Part shown: in pieces, positions 31,549 to 42,500 of the stretch
How positions within the stretch are numbered: position 1 is the stretch's first letter
Layout of the letters: each line of letters begins with the position of its first letter
NCBI GenBank assembly: GCA_029224185.1
Contig: CM055198.1
Location: forward strand, 1,426,001 to 1,490,000
DNA: 64,000 bases
Direction: 5' to 3'
Source of the DNA: Karalla daura
Taxonomy: Eukaryota > Chordata > Actinopteri > Chaetodontiformes > Leiognathidae
Notes under the pieces: model-generated
What the model was told of the DNA's origin: nothing
The model's database searches: none
Seen by the model: the letters and a program-made list of their open reading frames with translations, nothing else
Made by a program: the position numbers and the translations under genes

Positions 31549-31623
31549 CACTTTGAATACCATGCTGCTATCTCTGATAAGCCGCCTCCATCAACCCCAA
31601 GGAACATGGTGTACAGCTCACAG
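31549..31623 (+). pseudogene. Receptor-like tyrosine tail exon, copy 1
   Basis: 75-nt exon after GTTTCCAG, reading HFEYHAAISDKPPPSTP...MVYSSQ. It lacks six bases present in copy 2 that encode Val-Tyr, so one tyrosine (VYAAI in copy 2) is missing. The donor is GCATGG instead of GTATGG. Tail tyrosines spaced like this occur in ITIM/ITSM-bearing leukocyte receptors (SLAM/CD2-like and others), but the motif is not a perfect ITSM. Confidence 0.4.
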
Positions 31624-32030
31624 GCATGGGGACACAAACCAAACATTTGTTACATACTTTGAAGTAAAAGGCAGCCTTAAAATAGACTTCAATTGAATTG
31701 AAATCAATTAAATCTCACGCATTTATTCTGGTATCTCCATATGCCGTGCTAACTAGCATCAGTACAGTAAGCATGCCGTTTGCCAGGTAAGCAACTGGAA
31801 AGCAAATATACAACAAAGCACTTATTTGTTCATCATCGATTTTTAGCCCATAGAATAAAGTCATGATAGAGTCATGTAGAAGTCTTTGTACTACATTGAA
31901 TTATTCAGCCAAATAATCAGTTTCAAAACTTTATTGTTCATGGTGAGGATACAATTGAATTATAATATCCACTTCTTTCATTACCTAATAATTTATTGCT
32001 TATTATATGTGCAATGTGCAATGTGTTTTG

Positions 32031-32098
<68 letters not shown>
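32031..32098. repeat. (CTAT)n microsatellite, copy 1
   Basis: About 17 CTAT units. The paralogous locus in copy 2 (62575-62682) has about 27. Confidence 0.95.
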
Positions 32099-32099
<1 letters not shown>

Positions 32100-32191
32100 T
32101 GAATAACCACTCAGTTTGAATGTCAACAACTGCAAAAAATGTCCAAATATGGTCAAAAAAAAAAGCTTCACTGCTGCACTGTGATGTCATA

Positions 32192-32209
32192 TTCTAGAAC
32201 CTTCTAGAA
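32192..32209. promoter_or_regulatory. Paired heat-shock-element-like palindromes, copy 1
   Basis: TTCTAGAACCTTCTAGAA gives alternating TTC/GAA pentamers, the consensus for HSF binding. About 70 bp downstream is a GCAAAGGTAAGT splice donor. Ten bases upstream is TGATGTCA, a CRE/X2-like motif. The block is conserved in copy 2 (62780-62797). It may be a promoter with a first exon, but no transcript is known to me. Confidence 0.35.
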
Positions 32210-32898
32210 TCGAATTCAGAATGATTCTAAATGTTCCATGTGTTGTGTATTCCGGTCACCTGTCACTTGGGCAGACAGCTGCAAAGGTAAGTTCTCCTCT
32301 CCTCTAACAAGAAGAAACATTTCTTCAATCGATGTTTCTGTAAGTCGCAGTTCTCTTCATATTTTATCGGATTATCAAGTGAATTATCAGTCGGCTTTTC
32401 TTCATATAAAACATTCGTCTAATTAATGACTTGATTTATTTGCACATTGCAACTGTCTTTGGTCCTTCACATATATTCCTCTCTCTGTCTTTTTGAGGTA
32501 TTTCTGCCTACTAAGTTGTGATGTAAGTTGTGTTGTTATATTTCTTACGTCCCACGTCCTAAGTCAGAGGTCACGCTTATTATTTTACTTTCCATTTGTA
32601 GGATCTCTTGTTTTTACCTCTGTATTTTCAGCATTGTCCAATTCTCAACATGTTTGTAATCTTAAATTGTTTACTTTACTTTCCATTTGTTGAATCTCTG
32701 ATTTTTACTTCAGATTTCTTCTTCACTGTGTTTAAAGCATGTTCATAACTCAACATATTTGCAAGCATTGTTTTCCTTTTGGTAGTTTAAAAAAAATGTC
32801 AAAAAAATGTTTCGCTCCATCACCGTGATGTCACAAAAACTTTAACCAATATAAGGCTGAAGATCTCATCCACCAGTCACTTAGACAGCGAGTTGCAA

Positions 32899-33345
32899 TG
32901 GTTGGTGTATAGAAATATGTATATAACGAATATTATCATAGCAATGTTTTTTTCGCTTGTTTGCAAATGCTGTGCTTAGTGGAAAACTACTGATGGATGT
33001 GTGCATGTTTCATATGTCCCTCTGACCTTTGATTATGCAAACACAACAGATGCGAAACAACTGCAGAACTGTTTTTAACTGGTTTAAACCCCAAAAACCT
33101 TCAAAGAAGAATAAAAAGTATCGGCTTCAGGACATGGTGTGAGCTCATGGCTTGACTGTGAGCTCACCCTCAAAACATTGTCTTCTTATCAACAACTACA
33201 TATAAAAGCTTCAAGCACTGAGCTGCTCCTCAGTGCAGATCTGAATGTAATCATTGCTCTGTACCCTGAGTTGTTTGTGTGTTAAGAAACTAGGGTACGA
33301 ACTAACAGCAATTTCTACATTCCTGTCAGAAATAGTTTCTTGACA
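32899..33345 (+). mobile_element. LTR of ERV C (tRNA-Tyr primed), copy 1
   Basis: Right end is GTTTCTTGACA at 33345, five bases before a PBS. It contains a CATATAAAAGC TATA box at about 33200. The left end is estimated by comparison with the inverted copy at 37054-37305. The copy-2 equivalent is about 63400-63841. Boundaries on the left are uncertain by tens of bases. Confidence 0.6.
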
Positions 33346-33350
33346 TATAT

Positions 33351-33367
33351 TGGTCTTTCGAGCCGGA
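33351..33367 (+). promoter_or_regulatory. Primer binding site of ERV C, tRNA-Tyr-like
   Basis: TGGTCTTTCGAGCCGGA complements the 3' end of vertebrate tRNA-Tyr with one mismatch (by memory of that tRNA). Copy 2 has TGGTCTTTCGAGCCAGA at 63847-63863. Confidence 0.6.
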
Positions 33368-33593
33368 CCAGCAAAATCCAAGACATCGTTGGAAGTCCAG
33401 GGAGTCATTGTGAATATCCGTGCAGGGTCTGAGGCTTCGCCACAGCATTGAATCACCCGCCTTGAGGGTGTCGTGATTCTCCTGGATCCAGTGGTGCCTG
33501 GTGATGCTGATCCCAGGAAGAGAAAAACTTCTTAGTGAAGTGAGTATGAGACTCATAAGGTGGTATCTGATGTGATGTAGTACCCTTCAGACT

Positions 33594-33676
33594 TGTGTGT
33601 GTGTGTGTGTGTGTTCATGTGTTGCTTGTGTGTGACCTGTGTGTGTGTGTGCATCTGATGAGAGGTCTTAGTTCAG

Positions 33677-33752
<76 letters not shown>
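33594..33752. repeat. (GT)n microsatellite tracts
   Basis: Two tracts, 33594-33650 (interrupted) and 33680-33752 (a nearly pure GT run of about 73 bases), in the leader of ERV C. Open frames through them are meaningless. Confidence 0.95.
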
Positions 33753-33754
<2 letters not shown>

Positions 33755-34049
33755 CTGTCTCTAAGTGGGTAATGGTGTCTGATGTGAGGTCTACCATTCA
33801 GATTGTCAGAAACATCAGAAGAAACTGTTTGTTATTTTGTTTGTGGTTCAAATCGAGAGGTTGGTTTATGGAGACAGCTGTGTCCGCAGGGAATTCGGTC
33901 CTTTAAGCTTGGCACAGTCGATGATCTCTATAGATGAAGTGACTGATCGTTAACCACAATCCAGTAGTGATGGGGAGAAGCCAATGGGAAAGGCTAAGAA
34001 ACAGAAAGAAAAAGAAAAGCCCGTCCAAGTTTTTGTCTCCATGTCAGAA

Positions 34050-34230
34050 AATGACTTGAAACAATCTGACACAGAGACACAGTAGCTCAGAAGGTGAGGG
34101 AGATGAAGATAAGTGCTATAATTGTGGAAATCCTGGACACTTTGCTCGTGAATGCAGAGCTCTGACTAGAGCTCTGACTAGAGAAAACATGACTGAACCA
34201 GTACAGTTGATGGATCCAGAGACAGGGCCA
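34050..34230 (+). pseudogene. gag: ERV C gag nucleocapsid fragment
   Basis: 34114-34155 encodes a CCHC zinc knuckle (CYNCGNPGHFAREC, spacing C-X2-C-X4-H-X4-C), the RNA-binding signature of retroviral nucleocapsid. An acidic segment precedes it. Most of gag is missing between the leader and this point, and the frame is short. Confidence 0.75.
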
Positions 34231-34689
34231 CAAACCTATGTATCTGTGGTCCACTGTCCATCCTTTCCAATCAATTTATTGGGCAGAGATGCAGCCTTTG
34301 TATGACAATACAGATGTAAATGACCCACTAGGAGTTGCAGTCTTGTATGCATATTGGATTGGGACACATGGTGTAGGAGGCACAAAATGTACAAAACTGG
34401 GAGCCTCACATGGTGGGGAAATCCCTCTGCTCCCTGTCAACTGCACTGTTTAAGGTTCCCTTGCTACAGTCAGTTTTGAGATTCTGGCATCCCAGCAGAA
34501 ACCTTGACCACTAGATGGGGTACCATCCAATCTGTGTAGATCCTGTAAAAATTACTCCTGGAGATGGTGTGTGCATTCAGTAAACCCACTGAAATACACC
34601 CTACAGCTACAGCAAGTGCCGAATTAACCTGCAAAGTTTTTACATCAGCATGTGTCAAGGCATCGATGGCATCATACAAAATCATTCTT

Positions 34690-35292
34690 TAACTGCATGC
34701 TGTCTATCATCCTCAAAGTGCAGGATTAGTTGAAAGGTGAAATGGAACAATAAAACAGTTGCTGGCAAAGGCTATGACTGACACTGGCAAACCATGGACT
34801 CAGTGTTTGGATATGGTCAGATTAACTGTAAATGCGACACAGAGCTCAGCAAGTGGTGTAACACCATTTGAATGAGTGTTCCACAGACCTTTTCTTTGAC
34901 CTGTTTTAACTGTGCCACCGCCAGAGAACTATGGGAAATGTGATGATGATCTCTATGTTTCTTTGAAGATGGCAAGTGAAAAGAAAGAACAAATTGAATC
35001 TGCAAAAGCTCTCTCTGCCACACAGGACTCAAGCGTGGAGCAGAAGATTCAGGTTGGAGACTTGGTGTTCCTGAAAGCTGTTCAGAGAGTGAGGTGGTCA
35101 GAACCTAGGTGGATGGGACCTCTCCGGCTCCTACTGGCAACACCCGCTGCAGTCCGGATCGCAGAGCGTCACTCCTGGATTCACGTGAGCCACTGCAAAA
35201 TGTTGAGAGCACGAGAAACTGAGATACGGCAGCACTCTAGTGAAGCAGTCCAGTTACCAAGGTCGGAAATACACGTTAGGTGTGTGCAGTGA
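34690..35292 (+). pseudogene. pol: ERV C integrase C-terminal half
   Basis: Around 34700-34900, in broken frames, are HPQSAGLVER (a stop follows), GTIKQLLAKAM and GVTPFE. 34912-35292 then encodes the integrase C-terminal domain (VGDLVFLKAVQRVRWSEPRWMGPLRLLLATPAAV ... SWIHVSHCKML). It is related in style to the ERV B fragments at 21620 and 48354. Pol upstream of this point is deleted and an in-frame stop lies at 34739. Confidence 0.75.
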
Positions 35293-35378
35293 ATAGATAC
35301 TGCCACTGTCAGGGTGACTGGTCTCAACACTGGTGAAAATGGAACGGGTTGACACCCCCTGGAGTGCAGGTGAGGGAA

Positions 35379-35569
35379 ATGGCTATCAGCATGAGTGGTA
35401 TTGGGCCTCTGCACTACCATTGTCGGTGGGCTGGTGATACTGACCTGGATAACCCCTCCTGAACCCCAGACAACTCAGGATAAAATAAATCGTGAGGTCC
35501 ATTGTGGCCCTTTCAGCCACCCTGACCTGAACAAGACTGCTCAGTACACTGTGAACCTGTGGCAGGGAC
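35379..35569 (+). pseudogene. Possible ERV C env start
   Basis: Frame 35395-35583 has a hydrophobic leader-like run (LGLCTTIVGGLVILTWI) followed by a polar segment with a possible N-glycosylation site (NKT). Its position just after integrase fits env. It ends where the hAT fragment begins at about 35570. Weak call. Confidence 0.3.
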
Positions 35570-36832
35570 GTGACAGCCAGTGACAGCCACCGATCGTATC
35601 CTGCTGCCATCGTCAGCGTGTCATTATCCCAGCCTTCAGGATTTTCCACCATAATGTGGAAAAACGCGTGCATTTTGGTTTGCAGCAGCCTAGAGTTAGA
35701 GCTCCATCTTGTAGGCGCTGCTCTGGGTAAACAGCGCTTGACAATATCATCCAAAAATGCTCCTAATCCTTCAGCTGTTTTTAAAAAAGCAAGAGACTCG
35801 GGCACGCACCTTGCCGAATGCAACAGCACCAGGTTCAGCTTGTGTGCATAACAATGGGTAAACATGGCCTCAGGCACCTTCTCTCTCATTTTGGCCTGCA
35901 CCCCATCATAAGTCTGACAGTTCTATTTCTCCAACACTCCCAGGACATACTCAGCTATAGCAGGAGCGCGTCTGTCCGCGCTAACGTCATCGAAGCCCCA
36001 AAACGCTTTCTTCGCTTGGCAGTCTGCTCCAGTTTTAGCTACATATCCCAAAATGACTGATATCTGAGCTTTGTGTGTGACATTGGTAGTCTCATCTACT
36101 TCTTCTGCAACAAAAGGGGCAGCATTCATTTTGTAATGACATCGCTGATCACCTGTATTAAATCATCCTGTATTCTGTTTGACAAGCCAGAAAATACAGT
36201 GGATGTCTCCAAATGTCTAGCTAGCCTGTCATCTTTCGCAGCAAAAGCATACAGGAGCTCAACATAGTTGCCACGAATAGCAGAGCCTGTGCTTTCATCA
36301 CTTCCACGAAATGCAAGCTGCTGTTTGGCAAGGAAGCAGGTGGCATTGATGAGATCTTTTCAAATCCCAGATTCTCCTTTACCTTAGCATTGTGGATGTT
36401 CAGTCTCCGCTGTTCATCCAAAGCAAAGTCAATCCTAGAAATTCCAAAAGTTTTGAGAGCGATCTGGCTTTGAGTGTGAGTTGCAGACCGCGCATGTTTG
36501 CTAAGGCTTCTCTGTAAAGTCTTCATGTCGCAATATCCCATCTGAGTCCAGACATTGTCACAGGTTGAGAAAAGAAGGCAAGGATAGCAAAAAAGGTGGT
36601 TTCTCGCTGGACATCCACACAGCCAGTCTTCTCGTGTGTACGACTCCGTTTGAAAACAGTGGCTAATCTTCTGCGTAGTCTGAAGCAAATCTTTCAATTT
36701 GTCTCGATTGAAAGTCAACTCACGAGCGTCCCCTACCTGGAGGCAGGAGAACTGCCTGCCTAGTGCCGAGTGCCTATTCACTGCTGTTGTAAGATCACTG
36801 AGCACACGAATTTGGCTACACAAATTGATCAA
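35570..36832 (-). pseudogene. hAT-type transposase remnant
   Basis: 36832-36221 (203 codons) has a TTF/BED-like zinc-binding block (REDWLCGCPARNHLFCYPCLLF, then SLSKHARSATH), typical of the DUF4371/hAT transposases related to ZMYM-type genes. 36129-35923 (ITDEVDETTNVTHKAQIS-like) and 35901-35386 (AMFTHCYAHKLNLVLLHSA; LPRAAPTRWSSNSRL) are the catalytic-core pieces. Frames change between them, and the C-terminal dimerisation region is absent. No terminal inverted repeats were found. Confidence 0.7.
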
Positions 36833-37053
36833 GTTAAATGGGAAATTTATTCATAGTTCAAACCATTTGATAAATATAACCATTTCATTTATTTGTTTAT
36901 CATATATTCTATTTTTTTCAGGAGGGCAGATGAGGCTCTGCCTCCCCTGCCTCTCCTGATTGCACGTCACTGAAATGTGGTATGAATAAGCTCAACTTGT
37001 TGCTGTGCACAAAACTAATTCTGTAAAGATGTCAGTTGCAACCGCTACTCCAC

Positions 37054-37305
37054 ATGTTAAGCCAGAACCATTTCTGTAGAAGGACTGTAGAAATTGCTGT
37101 TAGTTAGTACCCTAGTTTCTTAACACATAAACAACTCAGGGTCGATTCTATATTTACTTGCACTTTACTTGACATGTGAAACATGCACACATCCATCACT
37201 AGTTTTCCACTAACCACAACATTTTGCAAACACAAGGGAGTACAGAATATACAAAACATTGATATGATAATATTCATTTTAGACAATTTCTTAACGATGT
37301 CCTAA
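37054..37305 (-). mobile_element. Inverted, shortened ERV C LTR
   Basis: Reverse complement of the LTR at 32899-33345: TAGAAATTGCTGTTAGT ... CCCTAGTTTCTTAACACA matches its 3' part and GCACACATCCATCA ... ATGATAATATTC its 5' part. The middle is deleted. The ends TGTTAAGCC and TTCTTAACGA suggest terminal inverted repeats TGTTAAG/CTTAACA. It lies about 4 kb from the plus-strand LTR in opposite orientation. Confidence 0.75.
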
Positions 37306-37560
37306 TCCTGCCTCACTTTTCCCTGATGTCTTTGTGTCTAACTATACTCAGGCTTTACTTACTAATATAGTAACAACCACTGGAGGGCAGGCACCCCCAT
37401 ATGCCAGAGATTTGACTAGTAGATGGACACTATACAAAGCCATAGCCAATCTCACTGCCCAGAGGGATGCTTTTGAGAAAGACTCACTATCAAAGGCTGG
37501 AATCCGTTCTCATGGTTTACTTCTGGCACATGGTGGTCTATATTGCTCATGCTGACAACC
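37306..37560 (+). other. Unassigned open stretch
   Basis: Frame 37334-37555 (73 codons, ARDLTSRWTLYKAIANL) has one possible glycosylation site. It may be part of ERV env or gag next to the inverted LTR, but I do not recognise it. Confidence 0.2.
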
Positions 37561-37584
37561 CCAGTGATCTGGGGTCTGTTTATT

Positions 37585-37795
37585 GACGCTCCGGGTTCTG
37601 CATTAACTCTAATGCAGACCCCGGCTCGGCTGGCCGGGACGCTGCGAGCAGAGGCTCCAGCCAAAGCCCCTAAACGTCAAATATAAATGCGGAGGGTAAA
37701 AATCCGTGTCCGGATTTGACGCTCCGGGGTCTGCATTGACTCTCATGCAGACCCCGGCTCGGCTGGCCGGGACGCTGCGAGCAGAGGCTCCAGCC
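37585..37795. repeat. Direct repeat, two 78-bp GC-rich copies
   Basis: 37585-37662 and 37718-37795 are nearly identical (GACGCTCCGGG...GGCTCCAGCC), with a 133-bp period. Each contains TCGGCTGGCCGGGACGCTGCG. No gene seen. Confidence 0.85.
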
Positions 37796-39440
37796 GTCCA
37801 TTCACTCCCATAATAACCCGGTCACGCGAAGCATGACGCCGCTGACTACTGTCTCATTGAAGAACCGAGTATCCTCTGCCCGGAAGTGTTTTTCCTCACT
37901 ATTTTCTCACTATTTGTACACTTTGTCCCGAGAATATATCCACTGACACGTTAAACAAGGCCAAAATTTGAAATACCTGGCTAAATATCTACGTAAATAA
38001 TGTGAATTTATACTAAAACAACAATGATAACAATGGATACATTGGATTTCAACAGACTGTTTATATCGACTTAGGACCCGCCCCCCTCGCGTGTGCGGCG
38101 TGTTACTATGGAAACAAAAGGGTTGTTTTTTTTCGCATTTGTGTCGACATAATTTGCTTCCTTACAGTCTCCTTTTATTCCTTCGGTGAGTGGATATGAT
38201 CTTTTGTCTGTTAGTTCTTACAAATAAAACAAAAAAGCACAGGAAGTGGTTTTCAAACGTTGCTGAAGCAAATTTGACTTTGATTGCACCGTCTTCAGTC
38301 TGCGACACAAAGTGAGTGTTTACTATTTGCAGACTGAGGCAGGAATCGAAACTAAACTAATGAAGCGTCCGAGGTGTAGGGTTTCTTGAACTGCTCTTAT
38401 GACTGCCAAAAACTCAGGAACCGAGACTATTGGAGAGGTAACCCCACAACTGTTTATTATGGTTTACTACGTTTTCACTCTGACACAACTCCAACTCCCA
38501 GCAGCCACCACGCCGCACTTTTTCATGACGTCATAGCCGCGCCGTACATGACAAGCTGGCTATGCAGTGTCTACTCTTACACTAGTTCTAATAAATGTAA
38601 ATGTTTATGATTCATAATGTACCGTGTCATATTAGATAAATATATATGTTGTGGTTATATATATTTCTTCGAAAGAGGTTTTCTGAACCCCCTGAAGCCT
38701 TAACCAAAAATGAACTACATTGCAAAACACACTCATGTACTCCGCCATTTTGTTTGTAGTCCTAATGTGTCTGAGTCAAAAGGGAGGAGGGGAGAGAAAA
38801 ATACCTTCCCCTTGGAATTTCCTCCTAGTTACTGCCTATGTTACTTGTCAGAAGGTCTTGTATTAGGATCTGCTGCCTCCAAGTTAATAGCGCCTTCCTT
38901 GAGCAACTTTGCGTCCCCAAGGACCCCCAAGGGTCTATGGAGGCGGCGCTTGCAGGGTCTGTTCCAGGTCCACTATGGGGTCTGCAGACTGAGTTTCAGG
39001 CCATTTTTGAGACCGTGGCGAGCCCTCAAAGGTGGGAAATAGCGAACGTTCAAAGCCCCGCCCTTTGAAAAGTATGGCTCCAATCAGGACCAAACCAACA
39101 CATATCATCTTGTCCAGGGCCCCCCCTACAACATACTGAAATGTCAGATTCACAGCACCTTTAGAAAGAGATCTCCTCCAGATTGGCCTCCAGAATCTGA
39201 TGGTCTAATTGGCTGTAGCTTTTAGACCCTCTCATTTTTCAATCAGGGACTCCTCCTCAACACTTTGAGCTAAATGGCTGAAACTTTACTATGTTCAATA
39301 GTAGGTGAAGAGCTGAGTTTCAGGCTCCTACTACCTCAGAAAGTGTCTGAGACATGCCAAGGGTGACATGACAGCACCCCTCCAGCAGATGGGCGCTCCA
39401 TGTGACTGCCCATAACACAATCAAACACAAACACAATCTT
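37796..39440. other. 1.6 kb without recognisable genes
   Basis: Mixed sequence with two AATAAA motifs (near 38225 and 38590), a CATGACGTCAT CRE-like motif near 38526 and a GC-rich block at 38930-39070. Nothing here matched a gene, RNA or element that I know. Confidence 0.4.
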
Positions 39441-39575
39441 CTTCATCCACTATTTCTGAACATGGAGCTGTGAAGTAATATTTATGACTGAAAACATCTT
39501 TCGCCAGGAGTCACACGTGACTGAGTTTATGATCACTGTCTTTAAGCTGACTGTGCATTTCAACATCACAATTCC
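39441..39575 (+). repeat. Diverged satellite-related sequence at array 2 edge
   Basis: AACATGGAGCTGTGAAGTAA near 39460 matches the satellite's 34-nt exon 2 (CATGGAGCTATGAAGTTA). It is followed by about 100 unrelated bases and then ATTCCTCAG|TGACATCC, where normal monomer sequence begins. The spacing (about 100 bp instead of 83) and different intron sequence mark it as an old or ancestral version. Confidence 0.55.
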
Positions 39576-42500
39576 TCAGTGACATCCATGTTTGCATTTT
39601 TGCATCGTGTTGGTCTTGATGGTTTTCCTCAGCTAATGCAGGGGTCGAAGGGTAGGGCGTGTCCACCATTATCACCCTGTATTAGAACTGTTCTGTCCAT
39701 TGTAATCCTCTTCTGTATGATATGTGCTTTTTCAATAAAAATCACTTGGTTAAAAAATCCCTTTTTCAATAAAAATCACTTGCTCAACTGTTGTATTTAT
39801 TGATTGATTCACTGACTGACGGCTTGGTTGATTGGTTGGGTGATTGCTTACCTGATTGATTTGTTCATCAAGTTCTGGGTGAATTCAGTTTCTCAGCATA
39901 TTCAGCTGCGTGATCATGTATGATTTTCACTTGGCCTTCCTATTTTCAGCACCTGCTTATTTGTGGCCACATTTTGCGTTTCGCAGTTCCTTTACTCATC
40001 TTGGAATCGGTAAGTGGCATTTCTCAGCATTTTCAATCAAATCATCCTGTTTTGCACTAACTCCTCTCTCTGTCTTCTTCAGATACTCCTTCTCATGGAG
40101 CTATGAAGTTACATTGGTGAGTGTGCACGGCCTTCAGCACCAGCCACATGTTCTGTCACATTCATCTCAGGGTTTTAACTTGACTTTTCATTTCCTCAGT
40201 GACATCCATGTTTGCATTTTTGCATTGTGTTGGTGGTTTTCCTCAGCTAATGCAGGGGTCTAAGGGTAGGGGGTGTCCACCATTATCACCCTGAATTAGA
40301 ACTGTTCAGTCCATTGTAATCCTCTTCTGTATGATCTGTGCTTTTTCAATAAAAATCACTTGGTTAAAAAATCCCTTTTTCAATAAAAATCACTTGCTCA
40401 ACTGTTGTATTTATTGATTGATTCACTGACTGACGGCTTGGTTGATTGGTTGGGTGATTGCTTACCTGATTGATTTGTTCATCAAGTTCTGGGTGAATTC
40501 AGTTTCTCAGCATATTTAGCTGCGTGATCATGTATGATTTTCACTTGGCCTCCCTAATTTCAGCACTCGCTTGTTCGTGGCCACATTTTGCGTTTCACAG
40601 TTCCTTTACTCATCTTGGAATCGGTAAGTGGCATTTCTCAGCATTTTCAATCAAATCATCCTGTTTTGCACTAACTCCTCTCTCTGTCTTCTTCAGATCC
40701 TCTTGCTCATGGAGCTATGAAGTTGCATTGGTGAGTGTGCACGGCCTTCAGCACCAGCCACATGTTATGTCACATTCATCTCAAGTTTTTACTTGACTTT
40801 TCATTTCCTCCAAGTTTGCATTTTTGCATTGTGTTGGTGGTTTTCCTCAGCTAATGCAGGGGTCAAAGGGTAGGGCGTGTCCACCATTATCACACTGTAT
40901 TAGAACTGTTCTGTCCATTGTAATCCTCTTCTGTATGATATATGCTTTTTCAATAAAAATCACTTGGTTAAAAAATCCCTTTTTCAATAAAAATCACTTG
41001 CTCAACTGTTGTATTTATTGATTGATTCACTGACTGACGGCTTGGTTGATTGGTTGGGTGATTGCTTACCTGATTGATTTGTTCATCAAGTTCTGGGTGA
41101 ATTCAATTTCTCAGCATATTTAGCTGCGTGATCATGTATGATTTTCACTTGGCCTCCCCATTTTCAGCACTCGCTTACATGTGGCCACATTTTGCTTTTC
41201 GCAGTTCCTTTACTCATCTTGGAATCGGTAAGTGGCATTTCTCAGCATTTCCAATCAAATCATCCTGTTTTGCACTAACTCCTCTCTCTGTCTTCTTCAG
41301 ATACTCCTGCTCATGGAGCTATGAAGATACATTGGTGAGAGTGCACGGCCTTCAGCACCAGCCACATGTTCTGTCACATTCATCTCAGGGTTTTAACTTG
41401 ACTTTTCATTTCCTCAGTGACATCCATGTTTGCATTTTTGCATTGTGTTGGTCTTGAGTGTTTTCCTCAGCTAATGCAGGGGTCGAAGGGTAGGGGGTGT
41501 CCACCATTATCACACTGTATTAGAACTGTTCAGTCCATTGTAATCCTCTTCTGTATGATTTGTGCTTTTTAAATAAAAATCACTTGGTTAAAAAAAAATC
41601 CCTTTTTCAATAAAAATCACTTGCTCAACTGTTGTATTTATTGATTGATTCACTGACTGACGGCTTGGTTGATTGGTTGGGTGATTGCTTACCTGATTGA
41701 TTTGTTCATCAAGTTCTGGGTGAATTCAGTTTCTCAGCATATTTAGCTGCGGGATCATGTATGATTTTCTCTTGGCCTCCCTATTTTCAGCACTCGCTTA
41801 TTTGTGGCCACATTTTGCGCATCGTAGTTCCTTTACTCATCTTGGAATCGGTAAGTGGCATTTCTCAGCATTTTCCATCAAATCATCCTGTTTTTCATTA
41901 ACTCCTCTCTCTGTCTTCAGATACTCCTGCTCATGGAGCTATGAAGTTACATTGGTGAGTGTGCACGGCCTTCAGCACCAGCCACATGTTCTGTCACATT
42001 CATCTCAGGGTTTTAATTTGACTTTTCATTCCCTCAGTGACGTCCATGTTTGCATTTTTGCATTGTGTTGGTGGTTTTCCTCAGCTAATGCAGGGGTCTA
42101 AGGGTAGGGGATGTCCACCATTACCACACTGTATTAGAACTGTTCAGTCCATTGTAATCTCCTTGTACATGATATGTGAGTTTTCAATAAAAATCACTTG
42201 GTTAAAAAATCCCTTTTTCAATAAAAATCACTTGCTCAACTGTTGTATTTATTGATTGATTCACTGACTGACAGCTTGGTTGATTGGTTGGGTGATTGCT
42301 TCCCTGATTGATTTGTTCATCAAGTTCTGGGTGAATTCAGTTTCTCAGCATATTTAGCTGCGTGATCATGTATGATTTTCATTTTGCTGCTCTGTTTTCA
42401 GCACCTGCTTATTTGTGGCCACATTTTGCGTTTCGCGTTTCCTTTACTCATCTTGGAATCGGTAAGTGGCATTTCTCAGCATTTTCCATCAAATCATCCT

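Larger units (their letters stand above)
27816..33520. repeat. Segmental duplication, copy 1
   Basis: About 5.7 kb closely similar to 58331-64000 in the same orientation. It starts inside BEL gag and runs through the BEL LTR, receptor-like exons, an interspersed repeat, a CTAT microsatellite, a heat-shock-element-like region and a retroviral LTR with PBS. The similarity continues to the window end, so the right limit is unknown. Differences are small indels (for example 4 nt in the stalk exon, 6 nt in the tail exon, about 40 nt near 30178) and scattered substitutions. Confidence 0.95.

Noticed and set aside
32826..32860. MHC class II-type X2/Y promoter box (TGATGTCA ... CCAAT)
   Set aside because: The X1 box is not convincing, the X2-Y spacing is short, and it directly precedes a retroviral LTR, so it is mentioned only as part of the HSE finding.
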